Of a stretch of 64,000 nt of DNA, positions 11,309 through 22,918 are shown one piece after another (positions within the stretch are counted from its first letter, which is position 1; each line of letters opens with the position of its first letter). Under the pieces are notes generated by a model, which ran no database searches, was not told the DNA's origin, and worked only from the letters and a program-made list of their open reading frames with translations. Origin of the DNA: Cinnamomum chago (lineage: Eukaryota; Streptophyta; Magnoliopsida; Laurales; Lauraceae); NCBI GenBank assembly GCA_038049695.1, contig CP142451.1:66097501-66161500 (forward strand), written 5' to 3'. Both the position numbers and the translations under genes were made by a program.

Positions 11309-13068
11309 TGTTAGTTTGATGGTCTCAATACCAAGTATATGATGTAATAAATTGATTAATTTCTTTATTTATCAATACAATCATGCTTTCCTTGTTTGAG
11401 ATGAATGATGTTTAATTATATACTTGCACAACCAATACAAATGACATAATGGTTCATGAGATGAACCGGAGTCTACAAGTATACTAGATGTAATACATGT
11501 GTATGGATGAGATCCACATACAGGAGACATGTATTGCAAATCTTATACTTAAATATCTTCACAACCAGTGATGAGATTGGGCATTTCATCTGACAAGGTT
11601 GCAGCACTTTGATCACTCTGAGATAGTGTGATTTGTCTCGATCATCAGAATGTAAGATTCTGGATCATGGTGCTGGTACATTGGATGTATTGAAGGACCA
11701 TGAGAAGCACCTTATATACATTGTCTTTACTTTAAGGTCTGCTCTCATAATTCCCTAGCAATAGGCTCATAATCCTAAGACATTAATGAACTCAAGTTTC
11801 TATCTATTCATTTGCTTTGAGTCACCAATGAGTGGGGCCAGTTGTAGGTCAACACCTTGGTGATTTGGGTACGTGGTAGTAGAGCTGTGGGAACATTCAA
11901 TGGTCAAGATGGAATCTATCTTTAATATCCCCTTGTGCCAATTAATGGATTTATCATTGGTAAGTGCTCACCCATTCCAATTAAGAGTTAATTGGATCGG
12001 TACCAAATGATCACTATAGTTGATTGGGGCTCAAGGATAATAAGATATGGATCTATTTTGGTGGACAGGTCAAATTGATCCATGGGTATAGATGGAGGGG
12101 CCTACTTGTGGTACTGAGGAAGTTTAGGGTCTTCATTGTAATATATTCCTAACACTGGAGTGCAATTGCATTTATATAGTGGAGTTATTTGCAATTAACT
12201 GTGGACCCGGATTGCACATGAGATGTGGGGTCGCGTGTCCCAGTTGGAGCCAGCTTTCTAAGGAATCCCTAGTGGTCCCCACACTAGCCCAAGTTATTAG
12301 AAAGATACTAATTCTACTTGAACTCTAATAGAATGGAATTGGAAGGTTACTATTTCTATTTGAAGTGAGACTTCTAATAGTGGTAATAGTAAGTTACTAA
12401 TTATTAATGGAAGTAGGACTTCTATTTTAATTAGAAAGGAGAAAGCTACTAATTGTTGTGGAAGTGAGACTTCTATGGCAACTAGCAAGGGAGAAGGTTA
12501 CTATTTTGTAATGGGAGTTAAACTTCTATTTCAAATAGGTAAAGAAGTGGAATGGTGGACTATAAATAGGGTATATATCCCCTCTTGGACGTCCATTATT
12601 GAGTTCCACATTCAGCCCTCCTCTTAGTGCAGGTGTTGCACAGTTTTCTCTCATCTCTTTCTCTTATAGTTCCTTGGAGTTACTAGTTAGGTTTTCTCTT
12701 GGAGATTCCACCATCTTCTTGAGAAAAGAGAATCTGATACGGGTCGTAGCGTGGAAGATGAAAAGGTGCTGGAGATTCTGATTTGTTTAGTGAAGGTGTT
12801 CATCATCAAAGAAAGAAATCAACTTCTCTATTAGAGCACTACAAAGCTCCAAATGTATAATCTACATCATTGTATGTTGTAGATTTCGTGGTGCATGTTT
12901 AGGTGATGTTTTCTATCTTCTAGATAGGATATATTACTGTACATGATTTATGAGTTTGAGGGAATGCATCCTGGATTGGGTTTTGTTGCCTTCTAGATAG
13001 TTGATCCCTGCATCAAGTGGGTCAAAAGTTTTTGAAACCTATCTGAATGACCCACCTATTTTCCAACA
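11309..13068 (+). mobile_element. 5' LTR of Copia-4
   Basis: TGTTAGTTTGATGG...CCAACA, 1760 bp. It is nearly identical to 15957-17717. A TATA box (CTATAAATAGGG) lies near 12559. Most of the differences from the 3' LTR are in the final 240 bp or so. Confidence 0.92.
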
Positions 13069-14845
13069 ATTGGTATCAGAGACATACCTCATCTCTAATC
13101 ATGTTAGATCAGCGATCTAGATCTAATCTTTGCATGAGATGCGAAGAGGATAGACCTAGGGCTATGTAAGGATCAATTATGATTGGGTTTGTTTACTTTA
13201 TGTAGTAAATCCATGTTTGGAAAGTCACAAAAGGGTTTAATTATGATGGAAGGATGGTAGGATGCCATTGAGAGCCTTCAAAAGTGTTTTGGAGGTGTTT
13301 GGACTCGAATTAAAAAAAAAACCCAGTTTTTTGCCTTCGTCAGACGGGTCGACCTAGCCCTGTGCTCGGTCGACCGGGTGCCTATAGGGTCGGTCGACCG
13401 AGCCCTCTGGGAGGTCGACCGGGAAGACAGCTCGACCACCGCCGGGAGACACCCCCAGACCCCCTCTGCGAAGTGCATGTATTAAAAGGGTGACTGCTTT
13501 TGGCATCTTATTTTTCCATTGTGGTTTGGTAACCTGGTTTTGTGAGATGCTTTGTTGTATGAGATACTGAACTGCAGGTGATAATGTCCTCTCCATATGA
13601 CCCACAAGTCTTTTACTTTCTTTTTATGGTTATTGGTTTATTTGAGGCTAAGTGTAAAGGGCGTCATAATTTCCTTGGTTTCCCGTGAAAGGGCAAGGCA
13701 TGGTGAATTTCCCTATAGGCCTTTTATTTCCATGTTTAAATTACCATGTAAGTCTACTAATTGAGGCATATAAATTTATGTAATTTTTCTAAAATTGTAA
13801 ATTTTGGCGATGTCCGAGACGAGGAAGGAAAGTAAAGTTGGACTCCTAATCAAAGAGTTTTGAAGATAACCAAAAGCCTTTTTGTGATGCCCAAAGAGTT
13901 TACGGAATCCCAAAGTTTTGGAAATTCTAGATGTCCAAGAAGTCTATTCCGCTTAGGCAATGTGGAGGAGAAGACTAGTTTATAATTTTAGCACTTTCTA
14001 TTTATGGATGAATGCTTAATTTAGAATGTTTCCAAATCTGATCCAAACATAGCATGTTACTAAAATTGGTCAAATCAAATTAATTTTTGGAAAGAGTTCT
14101 AATTAGTGTTGATGACCCATGAGATGGACACATTGGTAACACTAATTTAAGAAACTGAACTTTCCTTAAAATAACTTGACTTGGAACCAATCATTGATCA
14201 TATCATGAGATGATTTGATGTTCATATATATACATGTGGGCCCTAATACCTTACAAGGAAATCCTCAATTATAAAATATTAAGTGGAAGTGGGGCATTTA
14301 AATTTAGAAATCCCCATGGTTTTCCACCATAGGTCCATTGTAAGGAAAGTATTAGCCTCGCGCCATCTTGAGAATGGTCGTCCCCCACGGAAGACTTTTA
14401 TTTCTCCGGTTACTAGATATGGATCTCCTATGGATAGTGTTGATGAGACGAGGCGGGGGCCCACTCCCCAAGGAGGAGCTGCCCACAACGGTTGTCATGC
14501 AATGCTAGTTGGTGGGTCACACTTAACTAAAATAATGATGTAGTATCCCCAAGGATTTGCCTCATGTATTTTAGATGCCAAAGCTAATCGGGAGTCATAC
14601 ATTATTTGGTATAAGATGCCTAGATAATAATGAATGATGGGGATCATGGATAGTTATTCTTAATTCCGATTTTGACCAACTTTGATCCGCACCAATCTAG
14701 GTGGTATTTGCACTCCCCAAAGAGGCATACCCCGGGGATTGGGATTCCGATGTATTCTGAATTTAGTAGTTATGAGGATTCCATATAAATTTGGTAGAAT
14801 ACTAAACCCTAATGTCATTTAAATTCATTAATTGAATGTATAGTT
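13069..14845 (+). other. Copia-4 primer site and untranslated leader
   Basis: The initiator-tRNA-Met primer site TGGTATCAGAGA starts two bases after the LTR. About 1.75 kb follows without a recognisable gene. A cluster of GGTCGACC-centred palindromes lies at about 13345-13430. The open frames over that cluster look non-coding. Confidence 0.75.
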
Positions 14846-15760
14846 ATGTGCTACAGTATTTCAAGCATGAATTCAAATACTTTCAATCCACTTGCGACCA
14901 TCCTCAACCAGAATAAGTTGGAGGGATCCAACTATGTAGACTGGAAACGGAACCTGGATCTAGTCCTGACAGCTTCAGGATATAAATGTGTCATTACCAA
15001 ACCCCCCCCCCCCCCCCCCTCCCCTTGATGAGCCAGTGCCGGAAGCATCACAGGAAGAAAAGGAACTTTACACCAAGTGAGCCAAAGACGATGAGATGGC
15101 CAGATGTTACATACAGGCATCCATGTCTAGTGTTTTGCAACACCAACATCAATCCTATAAGACTGCATATGATATTATATCAAACTTAAAGGAGATGTTT
15201 GCGGAACAGGGCAGGCCTGCTAGATAAGCTGCTATGAGGGTGCTTATAAGCACCAAGATGGCTGAAGGCACACCAGTACAGGACCACATGTTGAAAATGA
15301 TGGACTCATTGAATGAGTTAGATGTACTGGGGACTGCAATTGATGCAGAATCGCAGATTGACATAATCCTTGAGTCGCTACCATAGTCATTCAACAATTT
15401 CAAGGTCAATTATAATATGAATAAGATGAATTTGACTCTAGCTGAGCTTTCTAGCTAGCTGGTGGTGACTGAAGGGATTATGAAGAAGAAGCCAACTGCC
15501 GTGATGACAAAAAAGTCATTTGCCAAGTCCAAACCGAAAGGCAAAGGGCGGAAAGGCAAGAAAAAATCAGTTCCGAAGGGTCCTAAGGTGGAGAAATGGT
15601 CCTAATGGTGGTGTTGGCAAGGCTAAGGGGTCAGGGACAAAAGGAAAGTGTTTCCATTGTGGTATGACAGGACATTGGAAAAGGAATTGTCCAGATTATC
15701 TGTCTAAGAAGAAGACCTCAGGTATGATTGAGTCACTTGTTTCTGAAGTCATAAAAGCCA
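14846..15760 (+). pseudogene. Copia-4 gag
   Basis: The amino end FNPLATILNQNKLEGSNYVD followed by WKRNLDLVLTASGYKCV is typical of Copia gag. A long C run (15001-15019) follows the first block and the frame changes there. In-frame stops follow at several places (for example AR-stop-AAMRVL and SLP-stop-SFNN). A basic region and a zinc knuckle CFHCGMTGHWKRNC (near 15653-15694) close the gene. Non-functional as written. Confidence 0.85.
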
Positions 15761-15764
15761 AAAG

Positions 15765-15941
15765 CACGTACAGAGGAAGTATCACTTGGTCAGAGAGATT
15801 GTGCAGAGAGGTGATATTGCTATCACCAAGAAAGCCTCTGTGGACAATCTGGCAGATCCCTTTACTAAGCCTTTGACCACCAAAGTCTTTGAGCAGCATG
15901 TAGACGGGATGGGCATGAGATGCAATCCTGATTGGCATTGA
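15765..15941 (+). pseudogene. Copia-4 RNase H carboxy tail
   Basis: One frame gives YHLVREIVQRGDIAITKKAS, NLADPFTKPLTTKVFEQHVD and a stop at 15939-15941. This is the usual carboxy end of Copia pol. It follows the gag knuckle within about 70 bp, so a deletion has removed the protease to RNase H core. The polypurine tract (AAGTGGGAGAT) and 3' LTR follow. Confidence 0.85.
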
Positions 15942-15956
15942 GCCCAAGTGGGAGAT

Positions 15957-17717
15957 TGTTAGTTTGATGGTCTCAATACCAAGTATATGATGTAATAAAT
16001 TGATTAATTTCTTTATTTATCAATACAATCATGCTTTCCTTGTTTGAGATGAATGATGTTTAATTATATACTTGCACAACCAATACAAATGACATAATGG
16101 TTCATGAGATGAACCGGAGTCTACAAGTATACTAGATGTAATACATGTGTATGGATGAGATCCACATACAGGAGACATGTATTGCAAATCTTATACTTAA
16201 ATATCTTCACAACCAGTGATGAGATTGGGCATTTCATCTGACAAGGTTGCAGCACTTTGATCACTCTGAGATAGTGTGATTTGTCTCGATCATCAGAATG
16301 TAAGATTCTGGATCATGGTGCTGGTACATTGGATGTATTGAAGGACCATGAGAAGCACCTTATATACATTGTCTTTACTTTAAGGTCTGCTCTCATAATT
16401 CCCTAGCAATAGGCTCATAATCCTAAGACATTAATGAACTCAAGTTTCTATCTATTCATTTGCTTTGAGTCACCAATGAGTGAGGCCAGTTGTAGGTCAA
16501 CACCTTGGTGATTTGGGTACGTGGTAGTAGAGCTGTGGGAACATTCAATGGTCAAGATGGAATCTATCTTTAATATCCCCTTGTGCCAATTAATGGATTT
16601 ATCATTGGTAAGTGCTCACCCATTCCAATTAAGAGTTAATTGGATCGGTACCAAATGATCACTATAGTTGATTGGGGCTCAAGGATAATAAGATATGGAT
16701 CTATTTTGGTGGACAGGTCAAATTGATCCATGGGTATAGATGGAGGGGCCTACTTGTGGTACTGAGGAAGTTTAGGGTCTTCATTGTAATATATTCCTAA
16801 CACTGGAGTGCAATTGCATTTATATAGTGGAGTTATTTGCAATTAACTGTGGACCCGGATTGCACATGAGATGTGGGGTCGCGTGTCCCAGTTGGAGCCA
16901 GCTTTCTAAGGAATCCCTAGTGGTCCCCACACTAGCCCAAGTTATTAGAAAGATACTAATTCTACTTGAACTCTAATAGAATGGAATTGGAAGGTTACTA
17001 TTTCTATTTGAAGTGAGACTTCTAATAGTGGTAATAGTAAGTTACTAATTATTAATGGAAGTAGGACTTCTATTTTAATTAGAAAGGAGAAAGCTACTAA
17101 TTGTTGTGGAAGTGAGACTTCTATGGCAACTAGCAAGGGAGAAGGTTACTATTTTGTAATGGGAGTTAAACTTCTATTTCAAATAGGTAAAGAGGTGGAA
17201 TGGTGGACTATAAATAGGGTATATATCCCCTCTTGGACGTCCATTATTGAGTTCCACATTCAGCCCTCCTCTTAGTGCAGGTGTTGCACAGTTTTCTCTC
17301 ATCTCTTTCTCTTATAGTTCCTTGGAGTTACTAGTTAGGTTTTCTCTTGGAGATTCCACCATCTTCTTGAGAAAAGAGAATCTGATACGGGTCGTAGCGT
17401 GGAAGATGAAAAGGTGCTGGAGATTCTGATTTGTTTAGTGAAGGTGTTCATCATCAAAGAAAGAAATCAACTTCTCTATTAGAGCACTACAAAGCTCCAA
17501 AGGTATAATCTACATCCTTGTATGTTGTAGATTTCGTGGTTGCATGTTTAGGTGCTGTTTTCTATCTTCTAGATAGGATATATTGTTGTACATGATTTAT
17601 GAGTTTGAGGGAATGCATTCTGGATTGAGTTTTGTTGCCTTCTAGATAGTTGATCCCTGCATCAAGTGGGTCAAAAGTTTTTGAAACCTATCTGAATGGC
17701 CCACCTATTTTCCAACA
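15957..17717 (+). mobile_element. 3' LTR of Copia-4
   Basis: 1761 bp, TG...CA, preceded by the polypurine tract and followed by the TSD copy TACTT. Copy of 11309-13068. Confidence 0.92.
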
Positions 17718-17746
17718 TACTTGACTCTATCAATAGAGTTACCAAA

Positions 17747-18258
17747 CATTCCCGGCCTCATGCCTTTGGAACAGTACGATTGATGCTAAATAAATTTGCT
17801 CTTCCCGTCCTCTCCAATAAAGTTCATGGTATTTGTACTGCCTGCCAACTTGGAAAGTCCCATCAACTACTCTTCAAAAAAAATTAGCTCTTTAAAAAAA
17901 ATTACTCTTCAAAAAATAAAAATGACTCTTCAAAATAAATTAACTCGTCAAAAAAAATTAACTCCTAAAAAAAAATTAACTCTTCAAAAAAATTAACTCT
18001 TCAAAAAAAAAAAAGTTTGGTCAACCTAACAAGGCTCCTTTGGATCTCATTTATTCTGATGTTTGGGGACATTCCCTAATTACTTCTGTTGATGATCATA
18101 GATACTATATATGTGCATTTCTTGGATGTTTTTTCAAAATTTACTTGGATTTTTCCAATTCTCAATAAATCTGATGTTTTACCTCTTTTTCATAACTTTA
18201 CTTGAATATCGTTCATCATCCCGGGTATTTAGCATCTTGTGGGATTGCACATCGACTA
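17747..18258 (+). pseudogene. Copia-5 integrase, amino part
   Basis: After the MITE, Copia-5 resumes with LNKFALPV...VHGICTACQLGKSHQL, the C-x2-C end of the HHCC integrase zinc finger. Further on come KAPLDLIYSDVWGHSLITSV and DDHRYYIC, the first catalytic Asp region. The two parts are separated by an A-rich expansion (17880-18015). The frame is broken repeatedly. A hAT cuts the gene at 18259-18266. Confidence 0.82.
17880..18015 (+). repeat. Short tandem repeat (AACTCTTCAAAAAAAATT)n
   Basis: Degenerate units of about 17-20 bp made of ACTCTTCA followed by an A run. The array grew inside the Copia-5 integrase where the family normally has only a few residues. Confidence 0.8.
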
Positions 18259-18266
18259 TCCTGCCC

Positions 18267-19996
18267 TAGGGATGTCAAATGGGCAGGGCCGGCACGGCCC
18301 ACCAGGGAAAAACCCTGGCACGGCACGGCCCGCCATGAGCTGGGCTGGAGCGGGCCGGTTCAAATTTTTCCCTTTTTTTTAATATATATATCTTATGGTC
18401 TATTGTGAGACAATGTATTGTCCACCTAATTATTCCCAACCATATTTCTACCTCACAATTTAAAATAAAGTAAGTAGTACTTCTCAATTCTCACCCACAT
18501 GTTAGGGGACCCCAAGTAGTGTACTTAGGTAGAGAACAAGATGGAGGTGTGTGCTTGGGAAGTGTCTACTTTAAAATCTATATGAAGATCCCCAATTTGC
18601 CTCTAAAATCAAACACAAAGATTAGGGGTCAGTCACTGCCGAACTGACCCTAGATTAATAGATTAAGCTAGGTTAGGGCTAAAATAATTTATCATAATTT
18701 TTAAGTGAAGGAGGAAATATGAAGCGAATGGGGATTAATTTGATTGATCCAAGATAAACCCTACATAATACATACTAGCCCAATAATCCGTATTCAGCTC
18801 GGTATCTTCCTACAGTGCACTGTATTGCAAAATAAATAATCACATATTAAAATAATTTACCTCTTTCCATGAAATAAGTTGGATAAAATAGAAATAGAGA
18901 AATAGGAGCTAAAAAGGATATAATTATTAGAAACAACTGTAACATAAGTGGTTTGATGGAAAAATGAGCGGTTAGTTGTATGAGGAGTTACACAACCGTC
19001 GGTCAGAATTATAATCAACCAAAAAATACAGTCACATAGGAACAACTAAAACATGGGTGGTTTGATGGAAAAAAAAGATGGGTAATCGCATGAGTAGTTA
19101 TATAACCGTGGGTTAAAATTATAATCGATAGTCAAAATCAAAACCAACACCTCCTAGCTAAGGTCTAATAATATATCTTATGGTCTAATAATAGAACTCT
19201 TAAAACCGATCTCAGTTAATCAGACAAGCCTACATGATGATGATGTTGATGGCAGGTTCATAAAAGAAAGTATCTAAGGAGGAGGTGGTGAAGAAAGTTC
19301 ATGAATTAAATGCTGATCCAGATGTCCACGATTGCAGCCTTGCTTCTCATACTTTTAATTTAATCAATAGAAATGCATTGGTTTTAAAAGCAGCTATTTG
19401 CATATTATCACCTTGTTTACAATTTTTTTCATAAAGTTTCTCATTGTTATTATCATTTCCACATTTCTGTGTGGAAATGAGCTGTATTAATACACGATGG
19501 GCAAATAGTGATGTTTGGTAGGTGCCAAAATAAAATTGCACTGAAGAAGTTTGTGTTCTATTTGGGCCCAACTTCCACAGTGATTTTGTCATAATGGGCC
19601 CACCTGTTATATAATGATTGACATCATTTGTATTTTTTTTTTGGTAAAAAAATTTTGATTAAAAGAAAAGGAATGGGAGTGTTAGAGTATTTATTGACTT
19701 TGTAAAATTGAAAAATGACACAAAATACCCCTTATATGGTCGTTTTATGGCTGTTGGGGGGTTAAAATGAAGATTTTTTTTTAAAAATATCCATTTTTAG
19801 GCGGGCCAAGCGGGTCATGCTTAGCTGGCCAGGCCTATCGTGCCTGGCAGGCTGTTCCTGGCGGGCCCAGATGGCCAGCCTACGTGCCAGGAGGGCCAAA
19901 TGGGCCAACGGGCCCAGTCTCCTTTGCCCACACGGGCCGTGCCGGGCCACGGCCCGTTGACTGGTTCGGCCTGGCTCGGCCCATTTGACATCCCTA
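18267..19996. mobile_element. hAT-like element with GC-rich subterminal repeats
   Basis: 1730 bp with inverted termini TAGGGATGTCAAATGGGC. The flanking 8-bp duplication is TCCTGCCC (18259-18266) and TCCTGCCT (19997-20004), one mismatch. Both subterminal regions are rich in GGGCC/GGCACGGCCC and continue the inverted repeat imperfectly. Removing the insert restores the Copia-5 integrase text at this point. No transposase-like frame. Confidence 0.85.
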
Positions 19997-20004
19997 TCCT
20001 GCCT

Positions 20005-20282
20005 CCATACTTCCGAGCAAAATGGGGCACAGAAACGAAACACCGACACATAATTGAAACTGGACTCTCTTTGATGGCTCACGGCAAAGTACCACTTTAT
20101 TATTGGCACTATGCTTTTGAAACTGTTGTGTACTTTATCAACAGGTTACTTGCACCCACACTGGCAAACAACACCCCTTTTGAAAAATTGATTGGTTGCC
20201 CACCTGACTATACTACACTTCGAGTATTTGGATGTGCTTGTTTTTCGTTACTTTGGCCCTACAATAAGCACAAACTGCAATG
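20005..20282 (+). pseudogene. Copia-5 integrase, carboxy part
   Basis: Encodes HRHIIETGLSLMAHGKVPLY, then AFETVVYFINRLLAPTLANN and TTLRVFGCACFSLLWPYNKH, a canonical stretch of Copia integrase. A frameshift lies just upstream, after the conserved QNG. It ends where a small MITE inserted near 20283. Confidence 0.85.
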
Positions 20283-20585
20283 TGGCCCTGTTTCTTTAGT
20301 GGAATTTCTGATAGGAATTCACCATGTCCATGAATTGCTGGCCATGATGTGACATGTTGTCTCCTGAAATTTCTGAATTCCATATTTTTTCAGTAGCATT
20401 TATGGATTCCAGCTACTTGAAAGTTCTCTTTTGACGTTTGGGAATCCAGGAATTCCACTCCCTTTGCATTTTTGTGGAATTCCTGGATGCTCAAGCTCAA
20501 GGGAAATTCAAGAATTCCACTATGTCTGGGAATTTAAGAATTCTCCAGACAGTATTTTATGGAATTCCGGTAAAGAAACAGCCTT
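20283..20585. mobile_element. Small MITE inside Copia-5
   Basis: About 300 bp with inverted ends GGCCCTGTTTCTTTAGTGGAA and (reversed) GGCTGTTTCTTTACCGGAA, and repeated GGAATTC blocks inside. The target duplication is not clear, so the exact edges are uncertain. Non-coding. Confidence 0.6.
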
Positions 20586-20602
20586 CTAAGTCTGCCCAAT
20601 GC

Positions 20603-22357
20603 TGTTAGGAATTTTGTAGATTGCAATTTGATGGATGCATAATCATTTAAGCATCATTTGATTTACTCACTTGCTTTGATTTAAAGAAATCTTGAAATCT
20701 TGTTTTATACATGCATGGTTTTTAAGAGTTGTAAAAGTTTTGATTTATGCATGTTTTGTTTTCAATCTTGGATGCATTGGTTTCTAGAAAAGAATTTTAA
20801 GAAATCAAGCTAGCCTTTGTTTCTAAAGTTTTCAAATCATTTTAGGCTTTGTGTGGTTCATGTTTTAAAAACCCTTAGAATGATTTAAAACATGTTTTCA
20901 AGCTTGATTTAATGGCCCAAGAAATTCCCAACCAAAATTACTTTAAAAAATACATTTTTGGGAAAACAGGACCTTTAGCGGCGGAAAAACCACTTTTACC
21001 GGCGGTTTCTGTGTCCGCCGCTAAAAGCAGGTTTTTCAAACGGTCACTTTTTTTACCGTTGTGTGTTCTGGGTCGACCGAGACCTGTGTCTAGGTCGACC
21101 GAGGACTAGCCGTTGGGCATTTTTGGCTATAAAAATGAGTTCTTTCCTTTGTCCAAAGTTGGAGATTTTTAAGCCTTCTTTGAGGAGCTTTGAGACAAGA
21201 CAAAGGGGAGGAACTAAGAGAGACCAAAAGGGTCATTAAGTGAAGCTTAATCTTGGATCAACTAAGTTAAATCTCCAAGTAAGTTTTACTTTTAATTAAT
21301 CATTTGTTATGTGCTTTATTTGAAACTTTGGAAAATGATTTCAAGCATGATAACATTGATATGTTGAATCCATTCTTCCCTTCATCTTTGATATTCAAGA
21401 TTGGATTCATCACTTTGATTTCAACCCAAGTTTTGTTTTAAACTTTATTAATCATGCTTAGCCTAAATCTTTGATTTCTTTTATTGCATGATTATTTCAC
21501 TTGGTTGAAACTTCCCTTGTTGTTTTCATTCTTTTAATCTTTAGTCAAATTAGTTTAGAAAACAACATTGCACATGCATCACTTGATTAGGCTTAAACAC
21601 TTTCATACAACTTGTGATCTTTAGATTGTCATATCATTCACAAGTGTGTAATTGTTCAAGTGATTTGCATAGAACTTCAATCATATCTTTTTGTGCCTTA
21701 AACTTTCGAATTGCATTAAGCATAAATTGATTGAGCTTACTTTTAATCTTGATTGAAGTTTTCACATACACACTTCATAAGCATACATCTTTGCATTTCT
21801 TTGAGTGTTTGTGTGAGTTAGTTTTCATTTTCATATCCGCCTATTTAGAGGCAAATTAATTTGAGCTTAAATTGTAATCTCTTAGAGTGATCTTTTGAGA
21901 AGACACTTTCTTAGAGAAATCTTTATCTTGTAAGGTTATTGCTTAGCCTAAGAAAAGCATTGTGTAAAGGTTATTGCTTAGCCTTGAAAAGCATCTTGTA
22001 AAGGTTATTGCTTAGCCTATAAAAGCACATTGAGAGGTTGTTGTTTAGCCTAGAAAAACAACATTGTAAGGGTTATTGCTTAGCCTAGTAAAAAGCATAC
22101 ATAGTGGAAATCCGGTGGGGTGTTGGATGCACAAGCCGGTAGTGGATGTAGGCACGTTGGCCGAACCACTATAAATGTTGTGTTGTGGTGGTTGCTTGTG
22201 GTGATTTATTTATTAGCTTCCGCATTTTGTATGGTTAATCATCACATATGACTAGTTGGTTTTAAAGAAATTAAAATTTGTCTAAATTGGTCATAGTTGT
22301 AGCACACCCTATTCACCCCCCCCCCCCCCTCTAGGGTTAGGATCCCGAGGACTTTCA
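20603..22357 (+). mobile_element. Solo LTR B, SIRE-like, TSD AATGC
   Basis: 1755 bp, TG...CA, with a perfect duplication AATGC (20598-20602 and 22358-22362). Same family as solo LTR A, in the opposite orientation. It contains GTCGACC repeats at about 21070-21105, an inverted repeat built on TTAGCGGCGGA (about 20975-21027), repeated GGTTATTGCTTAGCCT units (21930-22095) and a C run near the 3' end. No internal element sequence remains. It lies in Copia-5 just after the integrase. Confidence 0.92.
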
Positions 22358-22362
22358 AATGC

Positions 22363-22918
22363 ATCTTCTTAGGGTATAGTCCTCAACACAGTGGATACCG
22401 GTGTTTAAATCCTTCCACCAATAAAATTAACATAAGCCGGCATGTTGTCTTTGATGATGAAGTGTTTCCCTTCAAACTCACAGCACCACCTACTCAATCA
22501 TCCCCACATTCTTCCTTTTAGGGACAACATCAATCCCACCTCTTGTACCAGCCAACACATCAGTCCATTCCACGCTCTAATAATAAGGTTGTTATTTGGT
22601 CCTTGGTCTTCTGTTGCACTTGCTGCCCATTCTGGAACACAACATCAACCACCAGACTCATCAATGCTCAGTTATCCAACTCAAATCCAATCACTACCCA
22701 GTCAAACAAGCACCATAACTAGAGTTTCAAGTATTATCGTTACAGTAGACATGTTGTTGACCTTGATCAGAGAAAATACACACGCCACAAATGAAACCAT
22801 CTTGGGATTCCTTATTCACATGTCATTTCTGCAATTAATCTAAGGTGATATGATCCGTATGAGTTCTTTGAGCATTCGTTCTCCTAGTGATTGTTATCAA
22901 GCAACTTATAATGATGTT
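22363..22918 (+). pseudogene. Copia-5 integrase-to-RT linker
   Basis: Reads as decayed Copia text after the integrase: a GYRCLNP-like block with stops, HVVFDDEVFPFKL-like, then a Ser/Pro/Thr-rich stretch. The Copia RT and RNase H do not follow. The sequence is cut at 22919-22926 by a hAT, and what lies beyond that element at 40675 is not recognisable Copia. Confidence 0.6.

Larger units (their letters stand above)
11309..17717 (+). mobile_element. Copia-4: young, internally deleted Copia element, TSD TACTT
   Basis: 6409 bp, flanked by a perfect TACTT duplication (11304-11308 and 17718-17722). Contents: 1760-bp LTR, primer site TGGTATCAGAGA (13071), long leader, gag with stops, the last part of RNase H, polypurine tract and 1761-bp LTR. 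Protease, integrase, reverse transcriptase and most of RNase H are missing, so it is non-autonomous. By eye the two LTRs differ at only about ten bases plus one indel, so insertion was recent and mobilisation must have been in trans. Confidence 0.9.
11037..17746. mobile_element. MITE of the TGTTTGG family, carrying Copia-4
   Basis: About 296 bp of MITE is split by Copia-4: 11037-11308 and 17723-17746. The flanks are CACTCC (11031-11036) and CATTCC (17747-17752), a near-perfect duplication of the Copia-5 target. The interior resembles the MITE at 43480-43769 (GTGAAG, AAATATAAGTG and GTTTTTTGTCTTTTAGT blocks). The ends are short of the usual GGGC start. Confidence 0.6.

Noticed and set aside
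22442-22843. 133-residue frame as a separate gene
   Set aside because: Composition and position fit the Ser/Pro-rich linker of the old Copia after its integrase.
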